Source: an uncultured Thalassotalea sp. (GTDB taxonomy: Bacteria > Pseudomonadota > Gammaproteobacteria > Enterobacterales > Alteromonadaceae). From it: DNA of 64,000 nt. The notes below the pieces were generated by a model. It had not been told where the DNA came from, did not search any database, and saw only the letters and a list, made by a program, of their open reading frames with translations. The position numbers were made by a program, and so were the translations under genes. The stretch covers positions 42,806-106,805 of the forward strand of contig CANMZP010000014.1 of assembly GCA_947502355.1 (NCBI GenBank), given 5' to 3'. Positions within the stretch are counted from its first letter, which is position 1, and every line of letters begins with the position of its first letter. Shown here one piece after another: positions 19,259-30,261 of this stretch.

Positions 19259-21577
19259 TTATTTTAACCAGGCGTAGCTAACTTTGGTGTATACCGCTCG
19301 GTCATTTTGCTCCAAATTACTGAACCCTTCGGTTGAGTTATGTTGATCGGAGTAACCTAAATAAAATACCGTTTGGGGATTAATTTTATAGGCATAAAGC
19401 AACTCAGTAGAAACGTTTTTGCTGTTTGCATCAACATCATCTGGGTCTAAATCACCGGTGTTATGGGTATTACGACTGGTGTTGTTGTATATCAGCGTAA
19501 ACCTTAGAAAACTCATGGTATCAAACTGATAGGTGGTCCGAAAATCGGTTAATCGAGCTCGAAACACATTGTCGCCTTCGGCTTCAAGCTGACGATAATT
19601 ATGACGCAGTTTCAGCTCAAGGTGTTGATTCACATTCCAGTTGATCACCGGGCGGATATTGATTTTATCGCCGGCGCGGTTATTGGCATAATCAATGGCA
19701 TCGCCCCAGCCAACAGCGCCCTCTAAATACAAGTTAGATAATGGTTTGGAATTTATATACACCTCATATTCGTTTTGGGTAAATAAGGTGGTGTTATCTT
19801 TAATAGCCAAGTCGGTTTTATCAATGCGACTACCAATCACATCACGATGAGAATACTTTAACTGGGCATAAGTGCTGTTCATCGCATTTAGCTCGGTGCG
19901 TAAATCAAACTCTTCTTCGATTAAATCACCGTCATTATTTTTCGATTTGTCATAATCGCTATAAACGTTAAATTGCGTCCACCACTCACCGGGCTCTGCA
20001 TACCATTTGCGACGAAGCGCCGCACCGTGGCGAGTAAAATCAACGCGAGACATAAAACCTAAATCACCACGAAAGTCTTCATCTTTTTTATCAATAAAGC
20101 CTCGGTAGTACCAATCTCGGTCATTGTGACTGTACTCAGCTTTAAACGCATAGCCACTAAATGAGTCCTTATTTTTGGTTCTTAGGGTCATTTCATTGTC
20201 TTCACAATTGTCTTCATCATCACAAAATTGCTTAAACAAGTCATCTGGATATTCGGTATCGGAATAGGCTGCTTGTACTTTTAGTTTATCTGAATCGCTA
20301 AAGCGGGCAGATAAGTCGACGGCATGCACGGCGTTTTTATAGTCTTCACTACTTCGTAAAGTACTCACCGTACCTAACGTGGTGTTTTTGTCGATATTGT
20401 ATCGGTATCGAAGCGCGGCATTGTTGGAACTGTCTTCAATAGTGGCAATTGATGAGTTGCGGTTCCCCGGTATAAGAATATTGGTGTCATCATCATCGGT
20501 TACAAATAAACCAACGCTATGATCGCCTTTTTTGCTGGTTAACTTGCCGCCGTAATTTGGGGCATTGATGTTTCGGGTATAAATCAAGTCGTAGTTGGAG
20601 TCGAAGTAATCGGAGTTATCCAAAAAGAACGGTCGCTTTTCATCGAAAAATAAAGCAAAGGTATTGTTAATGCTTAATTGCGCATTATCGGTTTCAACCG
20701 TTGAAAAGTCAGGGTTTAGCGTGACGTTTAATAGTGTGTCCGGGGTAATGCCCCAGCGAATATCTAAGCTTGGATCAAAATCATTTTCGCCTTGCCAATC
20801 ACCTTCATCATCACGGGCTTCGACGCGTTTGGTTACCATAGATGGCACCAACGTTAGGTTGTTACCTTGCTTGGCACCCGAAAAGCCTTGTGTGGTTACC
20901 AACTGACATATTTGACAGTTATTGTCTCGGTCTAAATAAATATTGGATATTCTTAGTCGTTCTTCGCGTGGATAAAAGCGCACCAATTCAATGCCCCATT
21001 CTTGAACGGGTAATTGCTCATTAAAGTTAAGCATGCGCAGTGGCAAGGCCATTTCAATGACATAGCCTTTTTCGGTTATTCTGCCGCTGCTATCCCAAAT
21101 ACCATCCCACGAATCACTTTCATGGCCTGTTATCGCATCTTCAATGCCGTCAATTTGCACACCAAGGGGGTTAACCATAAATCGGTAGGCGCTGCGTTCA
21201 TCATTATAGGTATCGATTTTGATGCCAATAATGTCATCACGCCATGATTTATCTCTGTCGCGCAAATAGGCTCGGATTTTACTTGGGTTTGGATCTTCGG
21301 CAATAAAGGCAATATAAAAGTGTTCACCGTTTTCCATTAATAAGGCTTCGGTGTTTATTTTACTTGTAATGTTGTCATACGGACTTGTGATGTTATCGAG
21401 TAAAACTCTTTGTGCATTTTGCCATTGGGGCTCATCTAAAATTGCATCAACGGTGATGTTACCCTGTATTTTTGGGGTGTTGATTTTAGGTAATGGACCG
21501 GTAGGTTTTGGTCTAGCCATAGCGTTAACTTGGCAGATAAGCATTATCGATAAAACCGACAATATGGAGCGAAACAT
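19259..21577 (-). CDS. CBM9-like / DUF5916 outer-membrane protein
   Basis: A 772-residue exported protein. The signal peptide covers about residues 1-21 (ending CQVNAMA). Residues about 37-235 form a carbohydrate-binding family 9-like beta-sandwich, with the family pattern ITVDAILDEPQWQNA and later RYMVNPLGVQIDG-like and GYVIEMALPLRML segments. The remainder is a DUF5916-type region rich in alternating aromatic strands with Asp/Asn-rich turns, as in an outer-membrane barrel, and it ends VSYAWLK. Such proteins are common in marine gammaproteobacteria near polymer-use genes, but the ligand is unknown. It stands alone between the channel gene and a long gene-free gap. Confidence 0.82.
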   Translation of the reverse strand: MFRSILSVLSIMLICQVNAMARPKPTGPLPKINTPKIQGNITVDAILDEPQWQNAQRVLLDNITSPYDNITSKINTEALLMENGEHFYIAFIAEDPNPSKIRAYLRDRDKSWRDDIIGIKIDTYNDERSAYRFMVNPLGVQIDGIEDAITGHESDSWDGIWDSSGRITEKGYVIEMALPLRMLNFNEQLPVQEWGIELVRFYPREERLRISNIYLDRDNNCQICQLVTTQGFSGAKQGNNLTLVPSMVTKRVEARDDEGDWQGENDFDPSLDIRWGITPDTLLNVTLNPDFSTVETDNAQLSINNTFALFFDEKRPFFLDNSDYFDSNYDLIYTRNINAPNYGGKLTSKKGDHSVGLFVTDDDDTNILIPGNRNSSIATIEDSSNNAALRYRYNIDKNTTLGTVSTLRSSEDYKNAVHAVDLSARFSDSDKLKVQAAYSDTEYPDDLFKQFCDDEDNCEDNEMTLRTKNKDSFSGYAFKAEYSHNDRDWYYRGFIDKKDEDFRGDLGFMSRVDFTRHGAALRRKWYAEPGEWWTQFNVYSDYDKSKNNDGDLIEEEFDLRTELNAMNSTYAQLKYSHRDVIGSRIDKTDLAIKDNTTLFTQNEYEVYINSKPLSNLYLEGAVGWGDAIDYANNRAGDKINIRPVINWNVNQHLELKLRHNYRQLEAEGDNVFRARLTDFRTTYQFDTMSFLRFTLIYNNTSRNTHNTGDLDPDDVDANSKNVSTELLYAYKINPQTVFYLGYSDQHNSTEGFSNLEQNDRAVYTKVSYAWLK

Positions 21578-21978
21578 AGACTTCCTTTATACTTTTATTT
21601 TATAGGTCTTTTTATAGTCCGCAATAATCTAGGTTATAATGACAAGGATCAACTTGTTTACGTTTAGTTACCTTTTATAAGCGACAAATTGCAGGCGTTT
21701 TCTTATGGTTTGCATTTAGTTGAATGGCTTGTAATTATTATATTTTTTCAAGGTGAATACAGTGAAAATAAAAGTAAGGATTACAGGTATTGGTCCTTGA
21801 TTTATTTTGACGGTGTAAAAGATCTAAGCAAGCCAATGTTGTTGCTCAAGAACAATAGTCGTCAAGGGTGGTTAATCATATCCAAGTAAAATGCACCTGT
21901 GATACGATAACGAAAGATAAACGTAAATCGCACCAGCCAAATGGGCTCTTAACCTAACAGAGAACGATATTACCTATT
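21578..21978. other. Gene-free stretch between the DUF5916 and VOC genes
   Basis: About 400 AT-rich bases between divergent genes. An open frame at 21689-21889 (66 codons) has no ribosome site and no recognisable protein pattern, so I do not call it. Promoters for both flanking genes are expected here; I see no further structure. Confidence 0.5.
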
Positions 21979-22389
21979 ATGCTCAATCAAGCCGATAAAA
22001 CCTTATGCCACATCTCCATAGGCACCAACCAATTAACCAAAGCGACCCATTTTTATGACCATGTTTTGCCGACCTTAAATATTGAAAGGGTAGTAGAGCA
22101 CGAACACGCAGTCGCTTATGGTAAAGGCTACCCAACCTTTTGGTTACAAGTCCCTTTTGATAAGCAAAAGGCGACGATTGGCAACGGCAGTCATATTGGC
22201 TTTATGGCCACCAGCAAAGCCATGGTAGATGCTTTCTATCAAAAAGCATTAGAACAAGGCGGTACGTGCAATGGCGAGCCAGGGCCCAGGCCGGAATACG
22301 GTGAACCATATTACGGTTGTTTTATTATTGATTTGGACGGCCATCGTATTGAAGCGAGCTTTTGGGATGTCGAATTTCAATCTAAATAA
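21979..22389 (+). CDS. VOC-family (glyoxalase/bleomycin resistance fold) protein
   Basis: A 136-residue protein with two beta-alpha-beta-beta-beta units. The opening CHISIGTNQLTKATHFYDHVL gives the first metal-ligand position (His), and GCFIIDLDGHRIEASFWD near the C-terminus gives the second-half strand with the Glu ligand. The middle, FWLQVPFDKQ and HIGFMATSKAMVDAFYQKAL, matches lyase-like VOC proteins of this size. The substrate cannot be named: these families include isomerases, dioxygenases and antibiotic-binding proteins. It stands alone before parC. Confidence 0.8.
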   Translation: MLNQADKTLCHISIGTNQLTKATHFYDHVLPTLNIERVVEHEHAVAYGKGYPTFWLQVPFDKQKATIGNGSHIGFMATSKAMVDAFYQKALEQGGTCNGEPGPRPEYGEPYYGCFIIDLDGHRIEASFWDVEFQSK

Positions 22390-22559
22390 TGTTATAACAC
22401 TTTGAACTATTTTACCTTTATCCATTTTCCGATACAGTAGATAAAGAATACGTAACGAAAAAAGCCAAGCAGCCATGCGATGAGTCAAAACATCTGACGT
22501 CATCCATTGATACTATAAAAAATAAACACTTGTTTGGCATACCAGGAAAAACACAAATT

Positions 22560-24821
22560 ATGTCTGATGCAATCGATTTAAGTCTTGAAGGAATAGAACA
22601 GCTGCCTATGCGTCGTTTTACCGAAGACGCATACCTGAACTATTCCATGTACGTTATTATGGACAGGGCACTGCCACACATAGGTGATGGTTTAAAACCA
22701 GTACAAAGGCGGATCATTTACGCAATGAGTGAACTGGGCTTAAACGCCAGTGCCAAATATAAAAAATCAGCACGTACTGTGGGTGATGTTCTGGGTAAAT
22801 TCCACCCGCATGGCGACTCAGCCTGTTATGAAGCCATGGTCCTTATGGCACAGCCATTCTCATACCGTCATCCCTTAGTGGATGGACAAGGTAACTGGGG
22901 GGCACCGGATGATCCAAAATCGTTCGCCGCCATGCGTTATACCGAAGCCAAATTATCTAAGTTTAGTGAAGTACTCTTATCGGAATTAGGGCAAGGGACC
23001 GTTGATTGGTTACCAAACTTCGATGGCACCTTAAAAGAGCCAAAAACCTTACCGGCCCGATTACCTCACATTTTACTCAATGGTGTAACCGGTATTGCCG
23101 TTGGTATGGCCACCGATATACCGCCACATAACGTTAACGAAGTGGCGAATGCATGTGTGCATTTAATCGAAAACCCGAAAGCCGAGTTGGAAGAGATTGG
23201 CGAGTTTGTGCAAGGCCCCGACTACCCAACCGATGCCGAAATCATTACCCCGAAAGCCGATATTGAAAAAATATATCGCACGGGGCGTGGTAGCATTAAA
23301 ATGCGTGCGGTTTATGATGTTGAACAAGGTGATATCGTGATCACTTCACTACCACATCAAGCCTCGGGCGGTAAAATTCTTGAGCAAATTGCTCAACAAA
23401 TGCAGCAGAAAAAATTGCCTATGGTGGTGGACTTGCGTGACGAGTCCGATCATGAAAACCCAACTCGTCTAGTGGTTGTGCCGCGCTCTAACCGAGTGGA
23501 TACCGAACAAGTGATGCAGCATTTATTTGCGACCACCGACTTGGAAAAGAACTATCGAGTTAACTTAAACATCCTTGGCTTAGACAACCGTCCGGCGGTT
23601 AAAAATCTGAAGCAAATTTTAGCCGAGTGGTTAGAGTATCGCCGCGAAACCATTCGTCGTCGTTTGCAATATCGTTTAGATAAAGTATTAGCTCGCTTGC
23701 ACATCCTTGATGGTTTGTTGGTTGCATACTTAAACATCGATGAAGTCATCGCGATTATTCGTGAATATGACAACCCGAAAGAAGAACTGATGAGCCGCTT
23801 TGGCTTAAGCAAAGTGCAAGCCGAAGCAATTTTAGAAATTAAACTTCGTCAGTTAGCCAAACTTGAAGAAATTAAAATCCGCGCGGAGCAGGACGAGCTA
23901 TCAGTTGAACGCGACAAGATTGAAAAAATCCTTGGCTCGAAAGCGCGCATGAATACCCTAATGAAAAAGGAAATCCTTGCCGCCGCCAATGAATACGGCG
24001 ATGAACGTCGCAGTAAGTTGGTTGAACGTGGTGAAGCGAAAGCGTTAAATGAAAAAGACTTAATGCCATCTGAAGCGGTAACGGTTGTGGTTTCTGAAAA
24101 AGGGTGGGCAAGAGCAGCCAAGGGCCACGATTTAGACCCGCTGGCGATGAACTACAAAGCAGGCGACAAATACTTATGTTCGGCCAAAGGGCGCAGTAAC
24201 TTGCCGGTGGTATTCTTAGACAGCTCAGGTAGGGCATTTGCGACCGATGCGCATACCTTACCAAGCGCCAGAAGTCAGGGGGAGCCGTTAAGTGGACGCT
24301 TCTCTATTGCACCAGGTGAGTCATTTACTCATGCTATCATGGGCCAGGACTCGCAAAAATTCCTACTTTCCAGTGATTCCGGTTATGGCTTTATTGGTAA
24401 TTTTAATGACATGGTAAGCCGTAATAAGAACGGTAAAGCTTTATTATCCTTGCCACAAGGTGCCAAAGTAATGGCTCCACAACCCATCACGGATATTGAA
24501 AGCAGCTTATGTCTGTCCATTACCACCGAAGGGCGAATGTTGTTATTCCCACTAACCGATTTACCACAATTAAGTAAAGGTAAGGGAAATAAGATAATCG
24601 GTATTCCAGCCGCCAGAGCCAAAGCCAGAGAAGAATTTGTCACGATTTTAACCGTGATACAGCAAGATCAGGCCATAACTCTATTTGCTGGCAAACGTAA
24701 GTTGACCTTAAAACCATCGGATCTTGAGCATTACCGTGGTGAACGTGGCCGACGAGGTAACAAGTTACCCAGAGGCTTACAGCGCGTTGAAAGCATTCAG
24801 ATTGCTGGTGATGAAGAGTAA
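22560..24821 (+). CDS. parC: DNA topoisomerase IV subunit A
   Basis: A 753-residue breakage-reunion subunit partnering ParE. The start is the ATG at 22560 ([16 protein letters not shown]); the upstream in-frame TTG would add 10 unrelated residues. The active-site tyrosine is Tyr127 in [11 protein letters not shown]. The quinolone-resistance region [12 protein letters not shown] keeps the sensitive-type Ser87 and Glu91. The C-terminal domain carries degenerate beta-pinwheel blades, as in ParC rather than GyrA, ending in the basic [12 protein letters not shown] segment. A dispersed hairpin repeat like that after parE follows at 24833. Confidence 0.96.
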   Translation: MSDAIDLSLEGIEQLPMRRFTEDAYLNYSMYVIMDRALPHIGDGLKPVQRRIIYAMSELGLNASAKYKKSARTVGDVLGKFHPHGDSACYEAMVLMAQPFSYRHPLVDGQGNWGAPDDPKSFAAMRYTEAKLSKFSEVLLSELGQGTVDWLPNFDGTLKEPKTLPARLPHILLNGVTGIAVGMATDIPPHNVNEVANACVHLIENPKAELEEIGEFVQGPDYPTDAEIITPKADIEKIYRTGRGSIKMRAVYDVEQGDIVITSLPHQASGGKILEQIAQQMQQKKLPMVVDLRDESDHENPTRLVVVPRSNRVDTEQVMQHLFATTDLEKNYRVNLNILGLDNRPAVKNLKQILAEWLEYRRETIRRRLQYRLDKVLARLHILDGLLVAYLNIDEVIAIIREYDNPKEELMSRFGLSKVQAEAILEIKLRQLAKLEEIKIRAEQDELSVERDKIEKILGSKARMNTLMKKEILAAANEYGDERRSKLVERGEAKALNEKDLMPSEAVTVVVSEKGWARAAKGHDLDPLAMNYKAGDKYLCSAKGRSNLPVVFLDSSGRAFATDAHTLPSARSQGEPLSGRFSIAPGESFTHAIMGQDSQKFLLSSDSGYGFIGNFNDMVSRNKNGKALLSLPQGAKVMAPQPITDIESSLCLSITTEGRMLLFPLTDLPQLSKGKGNKIIGIPAARAKAREEFVTILTVIQQDQAITLFAGKRKLTLKPSDLEHYRGERGRRGNKLPRGLQRVESIQIAGDEE

Positions 24822-24832
24822 GTTAACATAGC

Positions 24833-24911
24833 CACAGCATCTGATGGGAGATCCCGGATATTTATCGATTGTAAGCTCCTAGAGCTACCTTTGATAATCA
24901 ATTCCGGGACG
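24833..24911. repeat. Dispersed hairpin repeat downstream of parC
   Basis: CACAGCAT, then GATCCCGGATATTTA, an inner AGCTC-CTA-GAGCT hairpin, and a closing stem TCCCGGA (24852-24858) / TCCGGGA (24903-24909) followed by CGT. The order of blocks matches the copy behind parE at 16938-17010. Confidence 0.55.
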
Positions 24912-25086
24912 TTTTACTTTAATTAAGTTTAGTTGCACCGTCATTAAGTTGTGCAACGGAACCTTCAGAATTTTCAGTGTGCATACATTCATTATGCAAG
25001 GGTTGGTCATACAAGTTCCCTAAAGGTTTATCCCCTTACCCTTTGTGTGTATAATTGCGCCACATTCAAATATTTCGGGGTTATTT

Positions 25087-25833
25087 GTGCTAGCAGTAGT
25101 TCGTATTTTTTTAGTTTTTATTGGCTTATTGTTGATAAGTCTTTTCTCTTTTTTCTTATGTGCATTTCGTCCAACCAACCGCAATAATGCTTATGTTTGC
25201 GCCATGCTAATCAGTCGTTTGGCCAAAGTGTTTGGTATAACTGTTGAAATTAGAAAACCCAAAGGGCTAGAAGATAAAGGCCCATTTGTTTACGTTGCAA
25301 ACCACCAGAACAGTTTAGATATTTTTACGGTGAGTGCCGGATTACCCAAACGTACGGTAAGCGTTGGTAAAAAAAGCTTACGCTTGATCCCATTTTTTGG
25401 GCAAATGTATTGGTTTACTGGTAATATTTTATTAGACCGAAACAATCGCTCAAGAGCCCATGGTACAATTGCCATGACCGCTGACCGAGTTAAGCAACGA
25501 AACATCTCAGTTTGGTTGTTTCCAGAAGGTACTCGAAGCTATGGCCGTGGTTTACTGCCTTTTAAAACCGGGGCATTCCATACCGCAAAACAAGCGCACG
25601 TGCCAATTGTTCCGGTTTGTGTCAGTAACACCCATGATATGGTTAATTTAAACCGTTGGAATAACGGCAAAATGATCATCGAATTTTTAGCACCAATCGA
25701 GATTGAGCACAGTGATAAATCGGTTCGTGTATTAGCCAATGAAACGCATCAATTAATGCATGATAAAATCATCGAATTAAGTGAAGAAGTCGGTAACCCA
25801 CTTGTTGGTGATGTTACCGCTGAAGCAGGATAG
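25087..25833 (+). CDS. plsC: 1-acyl-sn-glycerol-3-phosphate acyltransferase
   Basis: PlsC adds the second acyl chain to lysophosphatidate, giving phosphatidate. The GTG at 25087 (reading V-L-A-V-V-R) gives 248 residues, matching the family (E. coli 245), with one N-terminal membrane anchor. Motifs in order are NHQNSLD (catalytic His73 and Asp78 of HxxxxD), VGKKSLRLIPFFGQMYW, LDRNNRSRAHGTI and WLFPEGTRS (about 143-151). The last two bind the glycerol phosphate. rraB follows 3 bases after the stop, so the two are almost certainly co-transcribed. Confidence 0.93.
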   Translation: MLAVVRIFLVFIGLLLISLFSFFLCAFRPTNRNNAYVCAMLISRLAKVFGITVEIRKPKGLEDKGPFVYVANHQNSLDIFTVSAGLPKRTVSVGKKSLRLIPFFGQMYWFTGNILLDRNNRSRAHGTIAMTADRVKQRNISVWLFPEGTRSYGRGLLPFKTGAFHTAKQAHVPIVPVCVSNTHDMVNLNRWNNGKMIIEFLAPIEIEHSDKSVRVLANETHQLMHDKIIELSEEVGNPLVGDVTAEAG

Positions 25834-25836
25834 ATA

Positions 25837-26220
25837 ATGACAGAGCAAAACAACACCCAATTAACACCAGAGCAAGAGCAAGAACTACAAGAGTGGTTTG
25901 CGCACACAGATACTTTGGTAAATGAATTACTCGATGATGGCTCTAACCAAGAAAAAGAGCACGTTATTGAGCATCATTTTGCCAGCAGTAATTTTGACGT
26001 GTTGGAAGCGGCTGCCATTGCGGCTTTTAAGAAAGGCTATGAAGTAGATGAGCCAGAAGAAGCAGAACTGGAAAACGGTGCACGTATCTTCTGTTTTGAC
26101 GTTGTTACCGAGCAATACTTAGATGTTGATGAGCTATTAGAAGAAACCCAAGAAATGTTTCTTTTTGCCCAGTCTTGCAACATTGATTACGACGGTTGGG
26201 GCACTTACTTCGAAGAGTAA
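25837..26220 (+). CDS. rraB: Ribonuclease E inhibitor RraB
   Basis: A 127-residue acidic cytosolic protein. Compared with E. coli RraB it shares LLDDGSNQEKEHVIEHHFAS, FKKGYEVDEPEEAELENG and the closing NIDYDGWGTYFEE. RraB binds RNase E and changes the composition and activity of the degradosome. The long acidic tail of the E. coli protein (138 residues) is absent. It is the second gene after plsC and is followed by a strong terminator at 26274-26310. Two tandem copies of a 14-base TTTCAAGTTAAAGC unit lie just after the stop. Confidence 0.9.
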   Translation: MTEQNNTQLTPEQEQELQEWFAHTDTLVNELLDDGSNQEKEHVIEHHFASSNFDVLEAAAIAAFKKGYEVDEPEEAELENGARIFCFDVVTEQYLDVDELLEETQEMFLFAQSCNIDYDGWGTYFEE

Positions 26221-26273
26221 ATGCTTTCAAGTTAAAGCTTTCAAGTTAAAGCCTTATAGCTTTACAGCGTATT

Positions 26274-26310
26274 AAAAAAGCCGAGCTTTGTTATGAAGCT
26301 CGGCTTTTTT
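26274..26310. terminator. Terminator after rraB, bidirectional
   Basis: A 15-bp perfect inverted repeat AAAAAAGCCGAGCTT / AAGCTCGGCTTTTTT with a 7-base loop. It serves rraB and also the convergent DUF481 gene. Confidence 0.92.
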
Positions 26311-26342
26311 AATGTATACAAGGTCTTACTTTAGCTCGTTTG

Positions 26343-27140
26343 TTAGAACGAGTAATTTAAGCCAACGATAACCAAGTTATCTTGCTCATCAGGAATTTCG
26401 CCATCGCCATCTGGTAATGGATCATCAACGCGGTCAATAATTAACTTCGCATCTAAGGCCAAGTTACCTACTAGCGCAACTTTAAAACCTGTTTCTAAGT
26501 GATGAATGCGTTTACCTGAGTCTTCACTTACAAACTTAACGTCGTAGTCTAAGAAGTACTTGATGTTTTCGGCTATATCGTATTTTACGTTCGCACCAAG
26601 GTTTAAAACCGGTGAGGTTTCTGAGTCATCTTCATCCATCTCAACTTCATTGTATTTGGTCCATTGTGCACTTGGGCCCGCATAGAAGTCGACTTTGAAA
26701 TCCGGTTGATTAATGTATTTATAACCGGCGGCAACACCAAGGGTCGCTTGATGTTCGATATTTTTAAATTCATCGGTGTAGTATTCAAACGTTGGTAATA
26801 AAAAGAATACTTGCTCGGTATAGTTCCAATCGTAGCGCGCTTTTAAGCGGTGGTTACGCTCGGTCACCGAAGATTCGTCGGTATCTGCGTCAGTAGACTC
26901 AGAAAAAATACCAAGGTATGAGAAAGAGAACTTGTCTTTGCCTCGGTCTAGTTCTGTTTTTGCCGCCATAGATGAGTCGAAACGTTCTGAGTTACCTGAT
27001 TTAAAATTTAAACCCGCAGATATATCACTCACCCATTGTGGCGCTGTGTTTTCGGTCGCTGCCAACACCGGATTTGATATTAGAAATGCAGATGCCATCA
27101 ACACAGAAAGTGCTGACCTTTTCGTCAATAAATTATGCAT
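26343..27140 (-). CDS. DUF481 (YdiY-like) outer-membrane protein
   Basis: A 265-residue precursor with a signal peptide ending near NPVLA (about residue 27). The mature protein matches the DUF481 barrel pattern: WVSDISAGLNFKSGNSERFDSS at the start, alternating strands such as RLKARYDWNYTEQVFFLLPTFEYYTDEF, and a final barrel strand NLVIVGLNYSF ending in Phe, the usual outer-membrane signature. The role of these salt- or acid-inducible proteins is not established. Monocistronic, ending at the rraB terminator; the valS terminator lies upstream. Confidence 0.85.
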   Translation of the reverse strand: MHNLLTKRSALSVLMASAFLISNPVLAATENTAPQWVSDISAGLNFKSGNSERFDSSMAAKTELDRGKDKFSFSYLGIFSESTDADTDESSVTERNHRLKARYDWNYTEQVFFLLPTFEYYTDEFKNIEHQATLGVAAGYKYINQPDFKVDFYAGPSAQWTKYNEVEMDEDDSETSPVLNLGANVKYDIAENIKYFLDYDVKFVSEDSGKRIHHLETGFKVALVGNLALDAKLIIDRVDDPLPDGDGEIPDEQDNLVIVGLNYSF

Positions 27141-27271
27141 GTTATTCCCTGTAAAAAAAGTCGATTCAACCTGATGCTGCGCCCTGGTGATCGGTGGGTT
27201 GTTATTGTTAGTGTTTGGTAGCTTGTTTGTTACTCTTGTTATAAAGGGATGATAATATGCTTTGCGCTATA

Positions 27272-27306
27272 AAAAAAGCCAGCAAGTGCATTTTGCTGGC
27301 TTTTTT
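27272..27306 (-). terminator. Terminator of the pepA-holC-valS operon
   Basis: A 14-bp perfect stem AAAAAAGCCAGCAA / TTGCTGGCTTTTTT with a 7-base loop, about 90 bases past the valS stop. Confidence 0.88.
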
Positions 27307-27394
27307 ACTGATTTTTCGACTATTTGCTTAGTAAAGACCAGTTATTAGCGCTTGGCCGTTAAGCCGTTGCAATAATACTTGTCTTAAAACGCTA

Positions 27395-30250
27395 TTATAG
27401 CGCTTCGATAGTCGCTTTTTGCTCGGCTAGTTTGGCTATCATGGTTTCGCCTTCTTCAAGCTTGGCTTTTTCTTTGGCGATTACCGCTTCAGGTGCTTTG
27501 CTTACGAAGTTATCATTCGACAATTTACCACGCGTACGAGAAACGTCTTTTTCAATTTTCTCAATCGCTTTGCTTAAACGGGCAATTTCGGCATCTTTAT
27601 CGATAAGGCCTGCCATTGGAATTAACACGCTCATGTTTCCAATAACGGCGGTAGCCGATGCTGGACCATTGTCATCGTCTGCTAATACATCAATCGACTC
27701 AAGTTTCGCTAGTGCACTTAAGAAGGTTTTGTTGTCGTTTAAGCGACGTAAGTCACTATCATCAACGTTCTTCAAAAATACCGGTAATGGCTTGCTTGGT
27801 GCGATGTCCATTTCACCACGGATGTTACGAATGGCGATAATAAAGCTCTTAACCCATTCTAAATCCGCAATCGCGGCCTCGTCTAGCTTGCTTTCGTCAA
27901 ACTGCGGGAAGCTTTGAATCATGATGCTGTCACCAGACTTACCGGCAGTAGATAATGGCGCAACTTGCTGCCAAATAGTCTCCGTGATAAATGGCATAAT
28001 TGGGTGCATTAAACGTAATAAGGCCTCCAACGTATTTACCAATGTGTGGCGTGTACCACGTTGTTGTGCTTCGCTACCTTTAAATAAAACCGGTTTGGTT
28101 AATTCAAGGTACCAGTCACAGAATTGGTTCCAAGTAAATTCGTACAAGGCTTGCGATGCTAAATCGAAACGGAACGACTCAAAGGCTTCGTGTACGGTTT
28201 TAACAGTTTGTTGGAATTGACCCATGATCCAGCGATCGGCCAATGAAAATTCCATCTCGCCACCATCTTTACCACAATCGTGCTCTTCGGTGTTCATTAA
28301 TACGTAACGGCTAGCATTCCATAATTTATTGGTGAAATTACGGTAACCTTCCAAACGTTTCATATCCCAGCTGATATCGCGACCGGTAGACGCAACAGAG
28401 GTAAGGGTAAAGCGCAATGCATCCGTACCGTGTGCTTCAATACCTTCTGGGTACTCTTTACGGGTTAATTTGGCAATTTTCTTGGCAAGTTGTGGTTGCA
28501 TCATGTTGCCAGTACGTTTTTCTAATAAATCGTCTAACGAGATACCGTCAATCATATCTAGAGGATCGACTACGTTACCTTTTGACTTACTCATCTTATC
28601 GCCATTTTCATCGCGAATAAGACCGGTTACGTACACTTTCTTAAATGGTACTTGCGGGGTGCCATCTTCGTCTTTGATAAAGTGCATGGTCATCATGATC
28701 ATACGCGCTACCCAGAAGAAAATGATATCAAAACCGGTTACCAACACATCCGTTGAGTGGAACTGTTTTAAAAGGTCGTTCTTTTCAGGCCAGCCTAAAG
28801 TAGAGAAAGTCCAAAGTGCTGATGAGAACCACGTATCTAATACATCATCATCTTGACGAAGCACTGCATCGGCAGGTAGGTCGTTGTTGCTGCGCACTTC
28901 TTCTTCGCTGCGACCAACATACACTTTACCGTTTTCGTCATACCATGCTGGGATGCGGTGACCCCACCAAAGCTGACGAGAGATACACCAATCTTGAATG
29001 TCTTTCATCCAAGCAAAGTACATGTTTTCGTATTGCTTCGGCACAAATTCAATCGAACCGTTTTCAACCGCTTCTACCGCAGGCTCAGCTAAAGGTGCTG
29101 CACGTACATACCATTGGTCGGTTAGTAGAGGCTCTATAACCACACCAGAGCGATCCCCGTATGGAACGGTTAATTCGTGATCTTTGATTTCATCTAATAA
29201 ACCAAGGGTGTCGAATTCTTCGACGATTTGCTTACGAGCGTCGAAACGGTCTAAACCAGCGTAGGTTGCCGGAAGTTCGCTACTGTAAGCATCTGATACT
29301 TCACCATTGGTGTCATATACTTGGGCCGTGGCTAAAACCGCGGCATCTTCATTGAATATATTGATAAGTGGTAATGCATGACGCTTACCCACTTCGTTAT
29401 CGTTAAAATCGTGCGCAGGGGTGATTTTCACACAACCCGTGCCTTTTTCCATATCCGCGTGGTCATCGCCAACAATTGGAATTAAACGATTAACCAATGG
29501 CAATAAGATGTGCTTGCCAATTAAGTCTTTATAACGAGGGTCTTCTGGGTTAACCGCAACACCTGTATCACCAAGCATGGTTTCTGGACGTGTTGTCGCT
29601 ACCACAATGTAGTCTTTGCCATCGGCAGTTTTAACACCGTCGGCTAATGGGTAACGGAAATGCCACATGTGGCCTTTCTTGTCTTTGTTTTCGACTTCTA
29701 AGTCTGAAATTGCGGTATGCAATTTCGGATCCCAGTTAACTAAGCGCTTACCACGGTAAATTAAATCGTCTTGGTATAAACGAACAAATACTTCTTGTAC
29801 CGCGTTGCTCATGCCATCATCCATGGTAAAGCGTTCACGAGACCAGTCGATTGAGTTACCTAAACGGCGCATTTGGCCGCCAATGGTACCACCTGAGTGT
29901 TCTTTCCATTCCCAGATTTTGTCGATAAACGCATCACGGCCGTAGTCGTGACGTGTTTTATTTTCTTCAGCGCCAATTTTACGCTCAACAACCATTTGTG
30001 TCGCAATACCTGCGTGGTCGGTACCCGTTTGCCATAAGGTATTTTTACCCTGCATGCGTTGGTAACGAATAAGCGTATCCATAATGGTTTGCTGGAAGGC
30101 GTGACCCATGTGTAGGCTACCGGTTACATTCGGTGGTGGGATAGCAATACAATAGCCATCGCCCGTACCTGTTGGGCTAAAGTAACCTTGCTCTTCCCAT
30201 GAAGAGTAAAGTTGTTGTTCAATATCAGACGGATTAAATGTTTTTTCCAT
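27395..30250 (-). CDS. valS: Valyl-tRNA synthetase
   Basis: A 951-residue class I aminoacyl-tRNA synthetase, the same length as E. coli ValS. The HIGH-type motif is HMGH at residues 47-50 in [14 protein letters not shown]. The KMSKS motif is in [16 protein letters not shown] near residue 553. An editing domain with [11 protein letters not shown] lies between. The C-terminal arm is a long coiled coil (about 885-951, [19 protein letters not shown]) that contacts tRNA. It is last in the operon pepA-holC-valS, with only 11 bases after holC, as in E. coli. Confidence 0.97.
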   Translation of the reverse strand: MEKTFNPSDIEQQLYSSWEEQGYFSPTGTGDGYCIAIPPPNVTGSLHMGHAFQQTIMDTLIRYQRMQGKNTLWQTGTDHAGIATQMVVERKIGAEENKTRHDYGRDAFIDKIWEWKEHSGGTIGGQMRRLGNSIDWSRERFTMDDGMSNAVQEVFVRLYQDDLIYRGKRLVNWDPKLHTAISDLEVENKDKKGHMWHFRYPLADGVKTADGKDYIVVATTRPETMLGDTGVAVNPEDPRYKDLIGKHILLPLVNRLIPIVGDDHADMEKGTGCVKITPAHDFNDNEVGKRHALPLINIFNEDAAVLATAQVYDTNGEVSDAYSSELPATYAGLDRFDARKQIVEEFDTLGLLDEIKDHELTVPYGDRSGVVIEPLLTDQWYVRAAPLAEPAVEAVENGSIEFVPKQYENMYFAWMKDIQDWCISRQLWWGHRIPAWYDENGKVYVGRSEEEVRSNNDLPADAVLRQDDDVLDTWFSSALWTFSTLGWPEKNDLLKQFHSTDVLVTGFDIIFFWVARMIMMTMHFIKDEDGTPQVPFKKVYVTGLIRDENGDKMSKSKGNVVDPLDMIDGISLDDLLEKRTGNMMQPQLAKKIAKLTRKEYPEGIEAHGTDALRFTLTSVASTGRDISWDMKRLEGYRNFTNKLWNASRYVLMNTEEHDCGKDGGEMEFSLADRWIMGQFQQTVKTVHEAFESFRFDLASQALYEFTWNQFCDWYLELTKPVLFKGSEAQQRGTRHTLVNTLEALLRLMHPIMPFITETIWQQVAPLSTAGKSGDSIMIQSFPQFDESKLDEAAIADLEWVKSFIIAIRNIRGEMDIAPSKPLPVFLKNVDDSDLRRLNDNKTFLSALAKLESIDVLADDDNGPASATAVIGNMSVLIPMAGLIDKDAEIARLSKAIEKIEKDVSRTRGKLSNDNFVSKAPEAVIAKEKAKLEEGETMIAKLAEQKATIEAL

Positions 30251-30261
30251 GATCTTCTTTA

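Noticed and set aside
21689..21889. A 66-codon frame between the DUF5916 and VOC genes
   Set aside because: No ribosome site, no recognisable pattern, AT-rich gap; kept as gene-free.
27432..29180. Several plus-strand frames across valS
   Set aside because: Antisense to the valyl-tRNA synthetase, whose motifs occupy the whole minus strand.
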